Source: Phialophora verrucosa
Lineage: Eukaryota; Ascomycota; Eurotiomycetes; Chaetothyriales; Herpotrichiellaceae
Direction: 5' to 3'
Length of the DNA stretch: 64,000 nucleotides
NCBI GenBank assembly: GCA_002099365.1
Contig: MSED01000015.1
Location: 2,170,001-2,234,000, forward strand
Shown here: positions 1 through 11,474 of the stretch, piece after piece
How positions within the stretch are numbered: position 1 is the stretch's first letter
How the letters are laid out: every line of letters begins with the position of its first letter
Notes under the pieces: generated by a model
What the model was told of the DNA's origin: nothing
Seen by the model: only the letters and a program-made list of their open reading frames with translations
Databases searched by the model: none
Made by a program: the position numbers and the translations under genes

Positions 1-57
1 CAAAAGCGTACGTTGCCTGATTCCCTGCGCTCATCGCGTCCGAACGAGTAGTCTGAC

Positions 58-2130
58 ATGATACGCGGAAACAGCTGTGAAACATGCAAGCAGAAGAAGA
101 CGAGATGCGATAGCGCTCGACCATACTGTGGCACCTGCCATCGCATGGGTAGGGCAGTATCTCCATGATTGTCGGCGTTTATCAACTGACCTTGGGCCGC
201 CAGGAAGCGCATGCATATATCGTGAGAAAGGCCAACCAGGCGTGCGGCCTGGGTATGGAAAGGCCATTGAGCAACGTCTGGGTTTGGTCGAGACTACCAT
301 GGACAAGATGAACCAGTCCATCCAGGACATTCTCAACCACATCCGCCCCGACTTCGCCATTTCCAGCACCACCGACAACACGGTCCTGCACGACCCGGGC
401 GGCCATCATGCGGGTGTCGGTGCCAATCCCTCGACATCATGGACGGGTCCCGATACTGGCACTCAGGCGTGGCAACAACCTCAGCAGCTGTCCGACATGG
501 GCTCTTTCGCCGCGCTCAGTCCCATGATGGATCGCATGCCCCCTTCAACGATTAATATGCCGCAATTGCACGAAACGGGTTCGGCACCTGGACTGCCACC
601 CGCCCCTGTGATGCAGGAGCTTGTGGAACTGTTCTTCGAACTGGTCCATCCGTGGATGCCCATGTTCTGCAAGGCTAATTTCACGAGCAACATGTTTGCT
701 CCGGAGCGCCAGGTCCTGCTCCATGCAATCGTGGCAGTGACTTTCCGGTTCTGGAGGAAACCCGCTCCGACTTCCAAAGAGCGGGACGATTTCGTCAAGA
801 CATCACGCGAGCAGGTCTTACTCAAGACCATCGACGCGTGCTCGCTGGTCTCGACCCAGGCCCTGGTTCTCATGGCTCTGGATTCCCTGGGCCAAGGTCC
901 CGGTCCAAGAACATGGAACGCCATGTCAATGCTTGTCGCGGCCTGTCGACATCTAGGTCTTGCAAGGAGTCCGTCACCGACAACGCCCGAGACAACCTCC
1001 CCACTGGTGAGAAACGAGGATGACGACGACGGGGCAGGCGTGTCCAACATCGCCGTGGAGGAGAAGCGACGGCTCTTCTGGATCATTTACAGTCTCGATC
1101 GGTTTTCCAGCGCGTCGCACGGCCAGCCCGGCGGCATCGACGCAAAGAACATCCGCCTCCCGTACCCAGCCAGCGACCAAGACTGGGGCCAGTATGTGAC
1201 GCCCGAATGGTTTCAAGCGGCCCCGCAGGCCAAATTGACCCACGTCCATTGCCCTTCTCGCTTGTGGCATCACACCATCGATGTGCTGGCGATGATGGAC
1301 CGTGCGAATCAGCTTCTCATCAAGCCGCTGGATTTGACCCTACCGGCCCACTGCCAGGAGTGGCAGAGCATCTTCCGACGCCTGGATATCACCATGTCTA
1401 CATGGTTTGAGAATCTCCCGCGTGACGTTCGGGAGCGACCAGCCACGTTTGATCCCATGTGGATCATGCTCCATGCCACGTTCCAACTGTACGCAAGACC
1501 CCCTCCCCTCTTCCCCTGGTACTCTAAGAGCCATTCTTCGACCCCCATCGCTAACACGTCATCGCAAACAGCGTCAACATTCGAATGTACACGGTAGCTG
1601 CGTTTCCGTCGACGACGTCGAATTATCTCCGTCCATCGTCCTCGGCGCGCGGTCGCTGTCGCCAGTCCATCAAAGTCGTCGTAGCACTCGCGAGCTCGTT
1701 ACAGCCTCAAGAGCTAGACCGGCTCAACCCCATGTTTGCCTTTGTGGTATGGGTGGCCTCGAGAAGCCTGATCATTCTCTGGACTACAGGCTACGAAACT
1801 AATCACGAGTCCATGCCGGCCGACTTGGAGCCCCTCCTCCACGTTCTGAAACAGATGGCCGCTCGATGGCCCTGCGCACAACGATATGCCGACATCATCC
1901 AGCTCATTCTGGACACCAAGAACAATCCCGACGGCCCCACGGGCATCGACGTCTTCAACGACACCAGACGGACTTCGTACGGTCTCCAGAGCCTCTTGGG
2001 CACTCTAATCGCCGAGAAAGCGTTCCACAATGCCTTTGACTTTTTCGACATGACGCTCCCGGATCAGAGCGACTTCGGCACGTCGAGGATGGGAATTTTT
2101 GGGCCGGACCATGACGGCGATTGGCTGTGA
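58..2130 (+). CDS. Zn2Cys6 fungal-type transcription factor
   Basis: This encodes a nuclear regulator with an N-terminal Zn2Cys6 binuclear cluster followed by a fungal-specific transcription factor middle domain. I read exons 58-148, 204-1488 (or to 1518) and 1572-2130, giving about 644-654 residues. The first intron (149-203) cuts the zinc cluster. Joined, the six Cys have C-x2-C-x6-C-x6-C-x2-C-x6-C spacing at residues 7-34, as the family requires. The ATG at 58 follows an in-frame TAG at 49. The middle region contains the family-typical stretch EEKRRLFWIIYSLDRF. The second donor is ambiguous: GTACGC at 1489 or GTACTC at 1519 keep the same frame, and the former gives a smoother join (ATFQL-VNIRMYTVAAFPS). 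It lies next to metabolic genes and may control them; that is inference from position only. Confidence 0.88.
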
Positions 2131-2222
2131 AAACCCAATGTGTCGTGCGGACGGACGGGCAGCGAGGCCTCCCCGCACCCGGACTCATCCATACCTCTCG
2201 CAAGGCTTGCTCTTGTGACTAG

Positions 2223-3521
2223 CTAATCGCCCAGAAGATGCACCTGCTCGGGCACCGTGCTCTTCAACCTGCCGGTTTCCAGCGCCGATCGAACGTTGCC
2301 GATCATCCACTCCTCCATCTTCGTCTTGGTCTAGTGCGACGGGATTAGCGATAAGGATATGCCTGAGATCATCTTCCGGGGCTCATACCTCGACCGTGGA
2401 TGTCCCCATGTGAGGAAGCAGGCAGACATGGGGGTTCGAGACCAAACCCGGATGGATCTTCGGTTCCTGCTGGTACACGTCCAGACCGACCGAGCGAACT
2501 CGGCCCGAGTTTAAAGCTTCCACCAGGGCGTCTTCATCTATGACTCCTCCCCTTGCGGTGTTGACGATGATAATGCCTTTCTTCATCTTTGCAAACTCCT
2601 TGGTGGAGATGATGTTGCGTGTCCTTGACTAGAAGCCTCAAGTCAGAAGGGGGAATCGTTGGGCTGCATCAAGTATACTCACATTGAGAGGAAGGTTCAA
2701 GCTCAGCACATCACTTTTTGCGAGGAGATCGTCGAAACCCATATACTCGGCTCCTTGGGCCTGGTCGGGGCTCAGCTTGTTTCGGTTGTGATAGATGACC
2801 TTCATCCCGAACCCCTCGGCCTTCTTCTTCAGGTTCAAGCCGATCCCACCGAGGCCCAGGATACCCAGGACCTTACCCTGCGGATCGTGGCCCAGTGGCG
2901 GCGGCGGGACGGCGCCTTTCCAGGTGCCCCCGCGAATGGCCATGATGCCATTATTGAAACCCCGGAGAGTGGCAAGGATCAGAAACATGGCGCAATCGGC
3001 CGTGGCTTCGTCGACGACCTTGGGGCAATTGGACACGAAGATGCCGCGCGCCGTGCAGGCCGCGATGTCGAGACTGTCATAGCCCGCGCCCATGTGAGCT
3101 ATATACTTGACACTTTTGGGCAAAGCGTCGAGTAACTCTTCGTCCCATTTCCCTGTTTGGACCATGCTCGGAGGCGCCCGATCACAGATGGCCACAGTAC
3201 CGTCATGCCTGCCACTCCTCAACTCGTCGAGGAATTCGTTTCGGTTGGTGGCTTGCGTGGTGCTCAGATCCGCGATCTCAGAGATCGCGTTCCATGCGTC
3301 GTGGGCGCTGTCAAGAACGATGAAATAGATCTGTTAGTTAGGGCCCCGGGTCCACAGTTTTATTTTGCGAAAGTGTACGATGCAAATCGCTTTTCATAAG
3401 CCACCAGACTATGAAGTGAGAGACACTCCTCACTGAATATATATCTGATGTTCAAATCAACACGAGGTGTATTAACTCACTGGTCAAGTTTGCCCAACAA
3501 CAGGGCCTTGGGTTTTCCCAT
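2223..3521 (-). CDS. D-2-hydroxyacid dehydrogenase (glyoxylate/hydroxypyruvate reductase type)
   Basis: This is an NAD(P)-dependent reductase of 2-keto acids, probably cytosolic. Four exons on the minus strand (3521-3481, 3307-2683, 2628-2389, 2330-2223) give 337 residues, the usual family length. The first exon encodes MGKPKALLLGKLD and is split from HAHDAW by a 173 nt intron; the other introns are 54 and 58 nt. The Rossmann motif LGILGLGGIG is visible. So are the three catalytic positions of the family: Arg in NTARGG, Glu in DVYQQEP and His in LLPHMG. The exact substrate (glyoxylate, hydroxypyruvate or another keto acid) cannot be read from sequence. It is divergent from the SNG1-type gene, with about 820 bp between the starts. 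Confidence 0.9.
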
Positions 3522-4342
3522 GGTCTTGCTAGAGGGTCAAGTGCTACGCAAAGAAATCGAACTTCTCGAACGCTCAAGACTGACTGGTCCGTTTAGTCCG
3601 TTCCTAGATCGGTGGGTGGTTGACCCGGAAAGTTGCCCCAAGGACGGGGGTTTAATCGCCAAATCCTTTCTCTTCTCCCTTCCGGCGGCACTCACACGCG
3701 TCAAGTCCAGTTACTTACCAAGGACAAGCCTCGAGTCTAGCGTTTCTCTGTTTTTCCGTGGGAGCCTCCACCGGCTCATCGTCGCGCCGCCCCGCGGCCG
3801 TGTGATGAAGGAATTGCCCGGGTCATGTTCGTCAAGCGGGACATTGACGCGCCGGCGCAGGCACCGGCAACGTAGCGGATACATTCTAACCGCCCAATAG
3901 GATTAGTTCGGTGGTAGACGGTATTTGCATCCTGCTCACACAGTATCTGCCAGCTGATACTGGCGCCTACATGCCGGTTCCAAAAAGCAGATTCACGGCC
4001 TCTGACCAGAATCTGGCGACATACCAAGAGATTGATCTGATGGCGGCTCTTATGGCCCTACAACCTGCGGCGTTGAACTGTCGAATTCTCCATCCACCTC
4101 GGGTATTGCCCGCGGACACTTGCTGTGATGCACGGATTCGCATCCAACGCAATGCACGGAGTCCAGGCCCAATCACACTCGGTGCTTGAAGTTCTAAAGA
4201 AAGGTGCATGGAACAACAGGGTAGGGTACACGTATCCCGCTCGTCGACAATATACTTGAGCAGAGAATATGGAGACAGACAGGCGCTGGACGAGAGTCCA
4301 GTCTCTTGAGCTCCTGTCACTCCTCAACCACCATTGTTCACA
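3522..4342. other. Divergent intergenic region
   Basis: About 820 bp lies between the start of the hydroxyacid dehydrogenase (minus) and that of the SNG1-type gene (plus), so it should carry both promoters. I see no convincing coding frame here and no strong TATA box. Confidence 0.5.
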
Positions 4343-5920
4343 ATGGCCGGACTGTTCCAGCTCGAGCCCTTCCGCGCGCCCTTGATGTTCGACAACGAGA
4401 GTCTCGGCTCCACGGCGCCGTCGAAACGATCGTACCACTCCGAGCAAGCTCCAGATGGGGCTCCGTTCCTGCTGGTCCGTGCCAACAGCTTCGGCTCGTC
4501 AATCTCTCCATCGAACACGTCGTACGTGGTCAAACCACCGCCGCCGCCGGCGCTGGCGCAAGCTACGTCACATCTACCCGGGCTGGGGCGGCGGCGGAGC
4601 TCGACCATCCCGCCGAAGACATCCTACCACTCGCTTGCCGCCGACGTAGGCGAGACCAAGCACGAAGACTCCTGGGCGGCGACGCGGAAATCGTTCGTCG
4701 CCAAGATTGCAGTCGTCTTCATCCTGCTCCAGCTTTTGTTCTTTGGGAACCTGTCATACCTGTACGGCTCCCTGTGGGGTTCCAACAACCGCATCTCCAA
4801 CCTGCATGTCCTGTGGTTGGATCTCGACGGCGGAGCCGTCGGCCAGTCCGTGAGCGAGGCGTACAAAGGCCTCCAGGGCCCGGGATTTCCTTCTTTCGAG
4901 AAGCCCTCCGCGGGCGGTGGCGGCGGCGGCGGACCACAAGACGTGGCGGGGGCGATCCAGGCCGTGAGGTCCGGGTCGTACTGGGCCGCATTCGTGGTCA
5001 ATGCCGCGGCCTCGACGCGACTCGACGACGCACTTGATAACAAGAATACCACCACCGGCGGTAGCACGTCCGTACGGTCGTACAATGCGTCCGAGGCGCT
5101 GACCTACGTCTGGAACGAAGTGCGGTACCCGCCGTTCTCCGACGAAGCATTGATGTCCAACTTCGAGACACTCGCGCGCGCGACGGAGCAGGACTATCTC
5201 CACCGGCACGGCCTCGCGGGCCTGCAGAACGTAGACCGCAACGACAGCGCGGCCGTCCAGGCGCTCTTCCACCCGATCGGCATCTCGGGCGTGAACGTCG
5301 CGGCGACGACCAACCCGACGCGCCTGCTCTACAACACAGCGACCATGGTCATGCCGGTCCTCCAGCAGTTCTTCTTCGTGCTCATCCTGAACGGCCTGGC
5401 CGACGAGCTGGGCATCTACGAGCACGTTGCTGCTGCTGGTGCTGCTGCCACCACGACGGGGATCATCATCCGCGCGGCCCTCGCCTGCAGCTACACGCTC
5501 GTCTCGGCCGCCGCGATGACGGGCTACATCTGGGCGTTCCGCGAGACGTGGCACGTGGACGCGCGGCAGTTCCTCCTGACGTGGATGGTCCTGTGGCTTC
5601 TGCACGCCGTGCACTTTGTCGTCGTCGACGCCGCCGCCGCCGTCTGGCCCGTCCCCGTCATGCCCTTCTTCATCCTCACTTGGATCGTGCTGAACCTGTC
5701 GAGCTCCGTCAGCCCGCTCGAACTCAACCCGCGCTTCTATCGTTGGGGTTACGCCCTCCCAGACAACGAGGCGTACGCCTTGCTTACCGACATTTGGTCC
5801 AGAGGAGCCGTGTCCGTCGTTCATCAAGCGCTCCCTGTTCTGGCCGCTTGGTTGGTGCTTGGCGCGGCCGCCGCCGCCTTTGGGCACTTCCGTCGGTGTC
5901 GTCGCGCGCGGATACAGTAG
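4343..5920 (+). CDS. SNG1-type multispanning membrane protein (DUF3533)
   Basis: This intronless gene encodes 525 residues. The open frame begins at a TTG (4334), but the first ATG is at 4343 in a good context (CACAATGG). After a soluble, Ser-rich N-terminus of about 115 residues there is one membrane segment (VVFILLQLLFFGNLSYLYGS). A large extracytoplasmic part with YNASEALTYVWNEVRYPP-type sequence follows, then four or more membrane segments at the C-terminus. This order is that of the SNG1/DUF3533 family, named for nitrosoguanidine resistance in yeast and related to bacterial YhgE/Pip-type proteins. Its substrate, if it is a transporter, is unknown. A poly-Gly run near residue 195 and an Ala-rich C-terminus reflect high GC. 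Confidence 0.85.
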   Translation: MAGLFQLEPFRAPLMFDNESLGSTAPSKRSYHSEQAPDGAPFLLVRANSFGSSISPSNTSYVVKPPPPPALAQATSHLPGLGRRRSSTIPPKTSYHSLAADVGETKHEDSWAATRKSFVAKIAVVFILLQLLFFGNLSYLYGSLWGSNNRISNLHVLWLDLDGGAVGQSVSEAYKGLQGPGFPSFEKPSAGGGGGGGPQDVAGAIQAVRSGSYWAAFVVNAAASTRLDDALDNKNTTTGGSTSVRSYNASEALTYVWNEVRYPPFSDEALMSNFETLARATEQDYLHRHGLAGLQNVDRNDSAAVQALFHPIGISGVNVAATTNPTRLLYNTATMVMPVLQQFFFVLILNGLADELGIYEHVAAAGAAATTTGIIIRAALACSYTLVSAAAMTGYIWAFRETWHVDARQFLLTWMVLWLLHAVHFVVVDAAAAVWPVPVMPFFILTWIVLNLSSSVSPLELNPRFYRWGYALPDNEAYALLTDIWSRGAVSVVHQALPVLAAWLVLGAAAAAFGHFRRCRRARIQ

Positions 5921-6170
5921 ATGAGGAGGTGACGGAGTGCAGTATAGAAATTCGGTCATGGTTTGCTGCGGGCCATGGCTTTGTACGGAATGATATAGCA
6001 TAGCATAGCAGGGCTAATAATGTATGTATTGACGAATGAGAGCAAGAACTCGGGTATGAATGTGTGTACGGGTAAAGTGTGTCCGTCCGTGTGCGTGCAA
6101 ATGTATGCGAGTACGAGTATGAGAGTACGCACGTCAATATATTCCTTTTCGAACAAAGCAGCAACTAAAA

Positions 6171-7271
6171 CTACGCCGCCTGGTCTACCTCTGGGGTCCA
6201 GTAATTCTGATCCGTCACCACGTTCGTATCAAACTTGTACTCGCCCGTCTGGCGGCCTTTCTGATCCTGGAACCCCTTCTCCGTCTGCAGCAGGTACAGG
6301 TCCGGGTCCTGGGTCATGTTGAGGAAGAACGGCACGTCTAGACTGTCGATATGGCCGTCGACCCACTCGACTCCCGCGGTCGAAATGCCCTCCCACTCGC
6401 GCTCGATCGTCTCCTTCATGGCGAGCGGCAGCTTCGTAGTCATCGGACACTGGTACCACTGCGCGAAGTAGTCGATCGCCAGCATGATGCGGTGGCGGTC
6501 GCTCATGTTGGGCATGCCCGCGTGCCAGAGCCGCAGGTCACGGAAGCAGATGGCGCCCTTGCGCACCGTCGGCTGCACGGGGGGTTTGACCCGCGCCCGG
6601 CCCTGCAGGTAGTCCTTCTTGATCCAGCCGCGGTCGGGGGCGACCTGCTGCTCGGTCTGCGGGTAGGCCGTGTGCGTGCCGCACCACACCTCGGTCACGC
6701 CGTTCTTCGGGCCCGTGTCCTGGAGGTAGATGTTCATGACGAGGCCCCAGGCGGGCACGTCGGGCCATGCGTGGTGCACGTCGCTGTGCACGGCTTGGCG
6801 CGCCGTGCCGCCGGGGCAGGCGACGTTGCTGTTGATGAAGCGCAGCTCGGGCTTGGGACCCAGAAGGTTCTCGCACAGCCGGATCATGTGCGGGTTGGCG
6901 TAGATGTCTCGGGACAGGAAGTCGGGCTCGAGGGGCGGGATCTGGCTGACGTTGCCGGTCGCGGCGCCTTGGTTCCAGTGCATGTGTTTCTTCCGCAGGT
7001 ATTCGACGTTGTCGCTCACCATGCGCTCGTACAGCCGGTCGACGAGGTCGTCGGGGATGGCGTTCTCAAGCACCACGAACCCGTCCCGGTGGAAGTACTT
7101 GATCAGTTCCTGCAGCGTCTCGGGCCTCGTCTTGCCAGACTGGAGCTCCTCGTCGCTCAGGCGGATCACTACCGGGTTGTCGCCGTGCTTCTCGACGTCG
7201 GTGATCAGTGCCCCGTCCACGTATCGTGGTGTCAACTCGGCGGGCGGGTCCATCATCGCCGAGGGTGCCAT
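6171..7271 (-). CDS. Phytanoyl-CoA dioxygenase (PhyH) family oxygenase
   Basis: This intronless gene encodes 366 residues of the Fe(II)/2-oxoglutarate oxygenase superfamily, PhyH branch. The metal triad is visible: H162 and D164 in VHSDVHHAW, and H250 in LRLWHAGMPN. An Arg for 2-oxoglutarate (R259 or R261, in SDRHRIML) follows. The N-terminal part has the usual GFVVLENAIPDDLVDRL segment. Fungal members hydroxylate varied substrates, often in secondary metabolism or catabolism, so the substrate here is open. It is divergently arranged with the sugar transporter at 8385, and the shared 1.1 kb promoter suggests co-regulation (inference). Confidence 0.9.
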   Translation of the reverse strand: MAPSAMMDPPAELTPRYVDGALITDVEKHGDNPVVIRLSDEELQSGKTRPETLQELIKYFHRDGFVVLENAIPDDLVDRLYERMVSDNVEYLRKKHMHWNQGAATGNVSQIPPLEPDFLSRDIYANPHMIRLCENLLGPKPELRFINSNVACPGGTARQAVHSDVHHAWPDVPAWGLVMNIYLQDTGPKNGVTEVWCGTHTAYPQTEQQVAPDRGWIKKDYLQGRARVKPPVQPTVRKGAICFRDLRLWHAGMPNMSDRHRIMLAIDYFAQWYQCPMTTKLPLAMKETIEREWEGISTAGVEWVDGHIDSLDVPFFLNMTQDPDLYLLQTEKGFQDQKGRQTGEYKFDTNVVTDQNYWTPEVDQAA

Positions 7272-8384
7272 GGTGATTGAGCTGTCACTACTTGTGGTGG
7301 TTGACGAACTGTCAGAGGCCCAAGGATCTCGCAGCTCTAGACGACAAGGGTGCGGAAGATGATGTTCGATTGTCGGTGTTCTGTCCAGGCCAGCTCAGAT
7401 CATGTCATATCCTCGTTGTTAATGCAGCTAATGTCCTGATAACCCCCACCACGGGGCACAGGCGGGCAAGTCGAGCGCGGCGCGACCGTGATTGCGCCGA
7501 TAAATCACCTGGCGGTGCTTGGACGGTCGTGTTTGTCAAGATTTACATGACAGGACTTTGCTGCTCCGGGTATAGTGCAATTGCCTTTCTGAGGGTTGGG
7601 AGGTCATGAGCTCGCCGGAGAATCGCTGGTCGCAGGCCGCATTTAGCCTGTTTGATGAATCGGCCGTTTCCCCTTCTTAAAGCTTGGTGGTGTCGCCGAC
7701 GGAAGCCTTCCTAACGTCGAAACTTGCTTCTCCAACCTCGCCGCTACCCCTCGATGCCAATCCCCCCTCCTTTTGCCCAGCCCCCGCAAGGCCCCCGTGC
7801 CCGGCGATGAAGCTATTGTCCCAAGAAGGACACAAAACCCTCAGGCCGGCTCCATACTACCCCAACATTCATACCGTAGGCTATAACCGCACACCGTCCT
7901 GTAATTGGCTCCATCGGATCGCGGCTCAAATAGAGCTTGATGGAACAGGCAAATGCGACGCGCCTGGGCATCGGAGTATTGCCGAAGGACGATCATTGAC
8001 AACGACCGCCTCTTTTTGCGCCCAGCTCATTTGCCTGAGAGAGAACAGTCCAGGACGTCTTGTCACAAGTACCCATCTGTCTCTCCCATTTCCCTGGCCT
8101 TCACAGGACCAAGCCGACTTAACCCCCCGTGCAATGCGAAATGTTCAGCCGAGGAGACAAGAAAGTGCCAATCTGGCGCTGATTCATCACACGAGCCCAC
8201 ATCCGCTTTTCCCGGCATATACCCCGGACTCCGCCCTGGCATCTCGTTCCAGAAAAGATCTCCTCAGCGGTGTGAAATAGAAAAGGAGCGATAGAAGTCA
8301 CATCGTGGACCTCAGCCCTCCTCCTACACGCAATCCTAGCCGTGACTTCGTCTTCGTCGACAGCGCACCGCTGTCGCTGCAGAG
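7272..8384. other. Divergent promoter region, PhyH / sugar transporter
   Basis: This 1.1 kb region separates two divergent metabolic genes. Open frames inside it are short and have no recognisable protein character. It contains CGG/CCG words, including a CGGCCG at about 7662, which could be read by a Zn2Cys6 factor, but I see no clear spaced CGG dyad. Confidence 0.5.
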
Positions 8385-10119
8385 ATGGTGAAAATCTTCG
8401 ATCGGATCCCGAAGACTCAGACGCTGGTCGTCGGCGGCCAGGAATACCCCGAGATCAAATGGTGGCAGCACAAGTCTCTCATCCACCTGCACTGTCTGTG
8501 TGCGATCCTGCTCCTTTCCTCGGCCACCAATGGATATGATGGATCGATGAGTATGAATGCGCCACGTTCGTTTTCGAGCCCAGCTGATCAAGCACAGTGA
8601 ACGGCCTCCAGACGTTGGACTACTGGCAGAACTCCTTCCACCACCCGTCTGCTTCCATGCTCGGGCTGCTCAACGCCATCTTCTCAGTCGGACAAGTCGT
8701 GGGACTGCCCTTGGTGCCTTATCTCGCCGACCACATCGGGCGCAAGTGGACCATCTTGGTGGGCAGTTCGTTGATCTTCCTGGGCGTCATCCTGCAGACC
8801 GTCAGCATCAATATCGGAATGTTCATTGCCTCCCGGTTCATCATCGGCCTCGGCATCGTCTACACGCAGAGCTGCTCCCCCATGCTCATCACCGAACTTT
8901 CGCACCCTCAATACCGCGCGAAATTGACCACGATCTACAATACGTTGTGGTACCTCGGGTCCATCATTGCCAGCTGGACCACGTACGGGACCCTCAAAAT
9001 GCAGAGCGAGTGGTCGTGGAAGCTGCCCAGTATCCTGCAGGCGTTTCCCTCTGTGATCCAGCTCTTCTTGATCTGGCTGGTCCCGGAGTCACCCCGATAC
9101 CATATTGTCAAGGGGCGCCACGAAGTCGCGAAGAAGATATTCCAACGCTTCCACGGCCCCGCGTCCGGGCAGGATTTCGTCGAGAGCGAGTATCGCGAAG
9201 TGCTGGAGACAATGGCGCTGGAGAAGGAATTCTCCAAACGCGGCATCTCGGAGCTCTGGTCGACCAAGGGCAACCGTCATCGGTTGTTGATTGTCACCAC
9301 GGCTGGCATCTTCAGCCAGACCGCAGGATCTGGGTAAGTGAGGTTCTTCTGCGTTTCACCCGATGGTGTTCCTTTCCAAAGGGGGTGGAAAGTCTATGCT
9401 CTGGCAAGATGGGAGCAGAGCTGATCTCAACCAACAGTATCGTGTCCTACTACATCTTCCTGGTGCTCGAGCAGATTGGCATCACCGACTCCAACGACCA
9501 GCTCATCCTGAACGGATGTCTAACCATCTTCAATATGTGCATCGCCACCGGCATGGCATTCACGGTCGACAAGTTCGGACGTCGCCCACTCTTCCTGACC
9601 GCCACCTTTGGCATGTGCTTGGCCATGACGGGCTGGACGATTGCCAGCCAGCAACACGAGACGGGCGGCACGGACGCGTCCGGCCGCGCAGTCATCGCCC
9701 TGATCTTCGTCTTCATGTTCTTCTACAATCTGGCCTGGTCGGGCCTGCTGATCGGCTATGTCGTGGAGATCTCACCCTTCTACCTGCGATCGAGGTACCT
9801 CACCGTCATGCTCCTGAGCGTGGCAGCCGGCTTGTTCTTCTCCAACTACGTCAACCCCGTCGCGCTCGAGAACATAAAGTGGAAGTACTACCTGTGTTAC
9901 ATCATCTGGCTGGCAATCCAGTCGGCGGTGGTATACTTCTTCTACATCGAGACGAAGGGCCATACTCTGGAGACGATTGCCGTGTGCTTCGACGGAGAGG
10001 ACGCAAAGATCGGCGGCCAGGCGGCGACGGCGAAGGGAAAACAGCTGCTGGAGCAGCTCGATGGCAAGAACTCTCTCGAGACGCACATTGAGCAGGTGCC
10101 GACCGGGGACAAGATCTGA
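8385..10119 (+). CDS. MFS sugar transporter
   Basis: This is a plasma-membrane sugar:H+ symporter-type permease of the major facilitator superfamily. Exons 8385-8550, 8598-9333 and 9438-10119 give 527 residues. The introns are 47 and 104 nt. The second was placed by frame: only the acceptor at 9436-9437 restores SQTAGSG-IVSYYIFLVLEQ, the usual helix 7 start. Family signatures are present: DHIGRKW after helix 2, VPESPRYHIVKGR after helix 6, DKFGRRPLF after helix 8 and YIETKGHTLE after helix 12. It most resembles fungal lactose-permease or hexose-transporter-like members, but the sugar cannot be assigned. A longer frame running back to 8557 is an out-of-frame artefact over exon 2. Confidence 0.92.
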
Positions 10120-10608
10120 ACTGGGGACAGCCATGGCGTGCAAATGGAATGTGAAGGACCAGCGCCTGCAAACATAAACTACTCGTACTGTAGGACTGAA
10201 GTGATGCAGAAGGGAGATTGGAACATGGCGCGGTCGTGGAGTCTCGCATTGTGATTGGCTGGTCAGCAGACGAATAGGATATCCTATCCTAAAGCAGCAA
10301 CACATTGCCACGAAGAAGGAAACGAATCCGAAACACAACCACTTTCTCCCCGTCCTTCACTGCCGTTGAGACGCTGCCTGCTCTGTTCTCCCTTTGCTGT
10401 CTCTCATTCCTGTTACTCCCTGGAGCTCTTGCAGCTCAGGTCTAGAGTCAGGCCATGTTGCCCGTCCCCTTCAGTCATTGATGATCAGGATGCAGCACCT
10501 TTTCAAGCCTCGGCTCATCTGTCTCCAAGTTGCTGTTGCTTCAGCTCCTCGAGTGGTCAAAGGCCCGTTGCTCATATGTGTCAAGCAAGGCGACTGATCT
10601 TCTAGTCA
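10120..10608. other. Convergent intergenic region
   Basis: About 490 bp separates the sugar transporter from the convergent Myb-like gene. It should hold both 3' ends. The sequence is CT-rich on the plus strand, and I see no gene. Confidence 0.4.
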
Positions 10609-11194
10609 CTACTCTTCAGCTTCCGCGCCTGTCTCGTTGGCTCCTCCATCTCCTTTGTCGGTATCTTCTTCAGTATCCTCCCCCTTCACCTTGCCAGGAG
10701 CGGCCTTCTTCCTCGGAGCTGTTTTGGTCTTCTTGGCTGGAGCATCGTCGTCCCCGCTGCTGTCATCGTTCTTGACCTTGCGCTTTTGGGTAGTGGTTGT
10801 CTTCGCCGTGGCATTTCCAGCCGGCTTGCGACCCTTACCACTGTTACCGGCAAGACCCCATTTCTTGAGGATACCCCAGTGGCGCTTGTAGCTAGAGATG
10901 ATATGGAGTCAGCGTATAACTCGCCAAGGCTGCCAAAGTGACGGCAGCAAAAGCGAGGAAAGCGAAAACGCGGGCTGTCGACGATGTGGCATCAAGCCGG
11001 CGCAACCGATCTGTCCAAAAGGAACCGGGGAAGCAGTACACGTGTTGAAGGATCACTCACCAGGCAGTTCCGTTCTTCGCACCAACCTCCTTGGCAACCT
11101 CGTCGTAGTTCGGCTTGGGCAGCTTCTCCGCCGTGTGCTTGAGGCAGGTCATGACGAATTTGAAGTCATCGTTTTCACCTTCCGCTCCGGCCAT
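10609..11194 (-). CDS. Small fungal Myb-like DNA-binding protein (paralogue A)
   Basis: Two minus-strand exons (11194-11061 and 10891-10609) give 138 residues. Residues 10-57 (FKFVMTCLKHTAEKLPKPNY to WGILKKWG) resemble the three-helix Myb/SANT-like domain found at the N-terminus of many small fungal nuclear proteins. The rest is a low-complexity Lys/Ala/Glu/Asp tail with the basic patches GRKPAG and KKTKTAPRKKAAPGK. A nuclear, chromatin-associated role is likely; no target is known. The coding intron (10892-11060, 169 nt) is in phase 2 within codon 45. The gene is arranged head to tail with a paralogue at 11940-12973 that has an intron at the equivalent place. Confidence 0.8.
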
Positions 11195-11199
11195 GGTGT

Positions 11200-11285
11200 C
11201 TGAAAACCAGTATCAGCGTTGTAGTGGGCAGGAGGTAAGCATGACAGGCTAGATATGAGCCTGGAGGATGGTCATCTCATCTTAC
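11200..11285 (-). other. 5' UTR intron of Myb-like gene A
   Basis: On the minus strand a GTAAGA donor at 11285 and a CTGATACTGGTTTTCAG acceptor at 11200 frame an 86 nt intron. It ends five bases before the ATG (CAG|ACACC ATG). The branch-site-like CTGAT and pyrimidine tract support it. The paralogue has the same arrangement. Confidence 0.65.
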
Positions 11286-11466
11286 CTTATGTGCTGAGGA
11301 TTAAGAGAGACGGGAGTGAGATCGAAGAGATTGGACGTGCAGTATCAGAAAGACAATGTAGAATTGATGATCGATGATCAATGATCAATGAACGCGAAAT
11401 GCTGAGGCGAGGAAGAGAAAGTTCAAAGGATAGAAATTCAAGAAAATGAAGGGAGGAAAGCCGGGA

Positions 11467-11474
11467 TTATATAG
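11467..11474 (-). promoter_or_regulatory. TATA box candidate of Myb-like gene A
   Basis: The minus strand reads CTATATAA here, 273 nt upstream of the ATG and upstream of the UTR intron. Its position is plausible for a core promoter if the 5' leader is about 150-250 nt before splicing. Confidence 0.45.

Noticed and set aside
4754..6001. 415-codon open frame on the minus strand
   Set aside because: It is antisense to the SNG1-type gene, Arg/Asp/Val-rich, and reflects high GC at third positions. It has no family character.
6351..7280. 309-codon open frame on the plus strand
   Set aside because: Antisense shadow of the PhyH oxygenase, whose catalytic motifs are clear on the other strand.
8557..9430. 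First part of a 520-codon plus-strand frame over the transporter
   Set aside because: It is out of frame with exon 2 of the sugar transporter; only the part from 9438 is real coding sequence.
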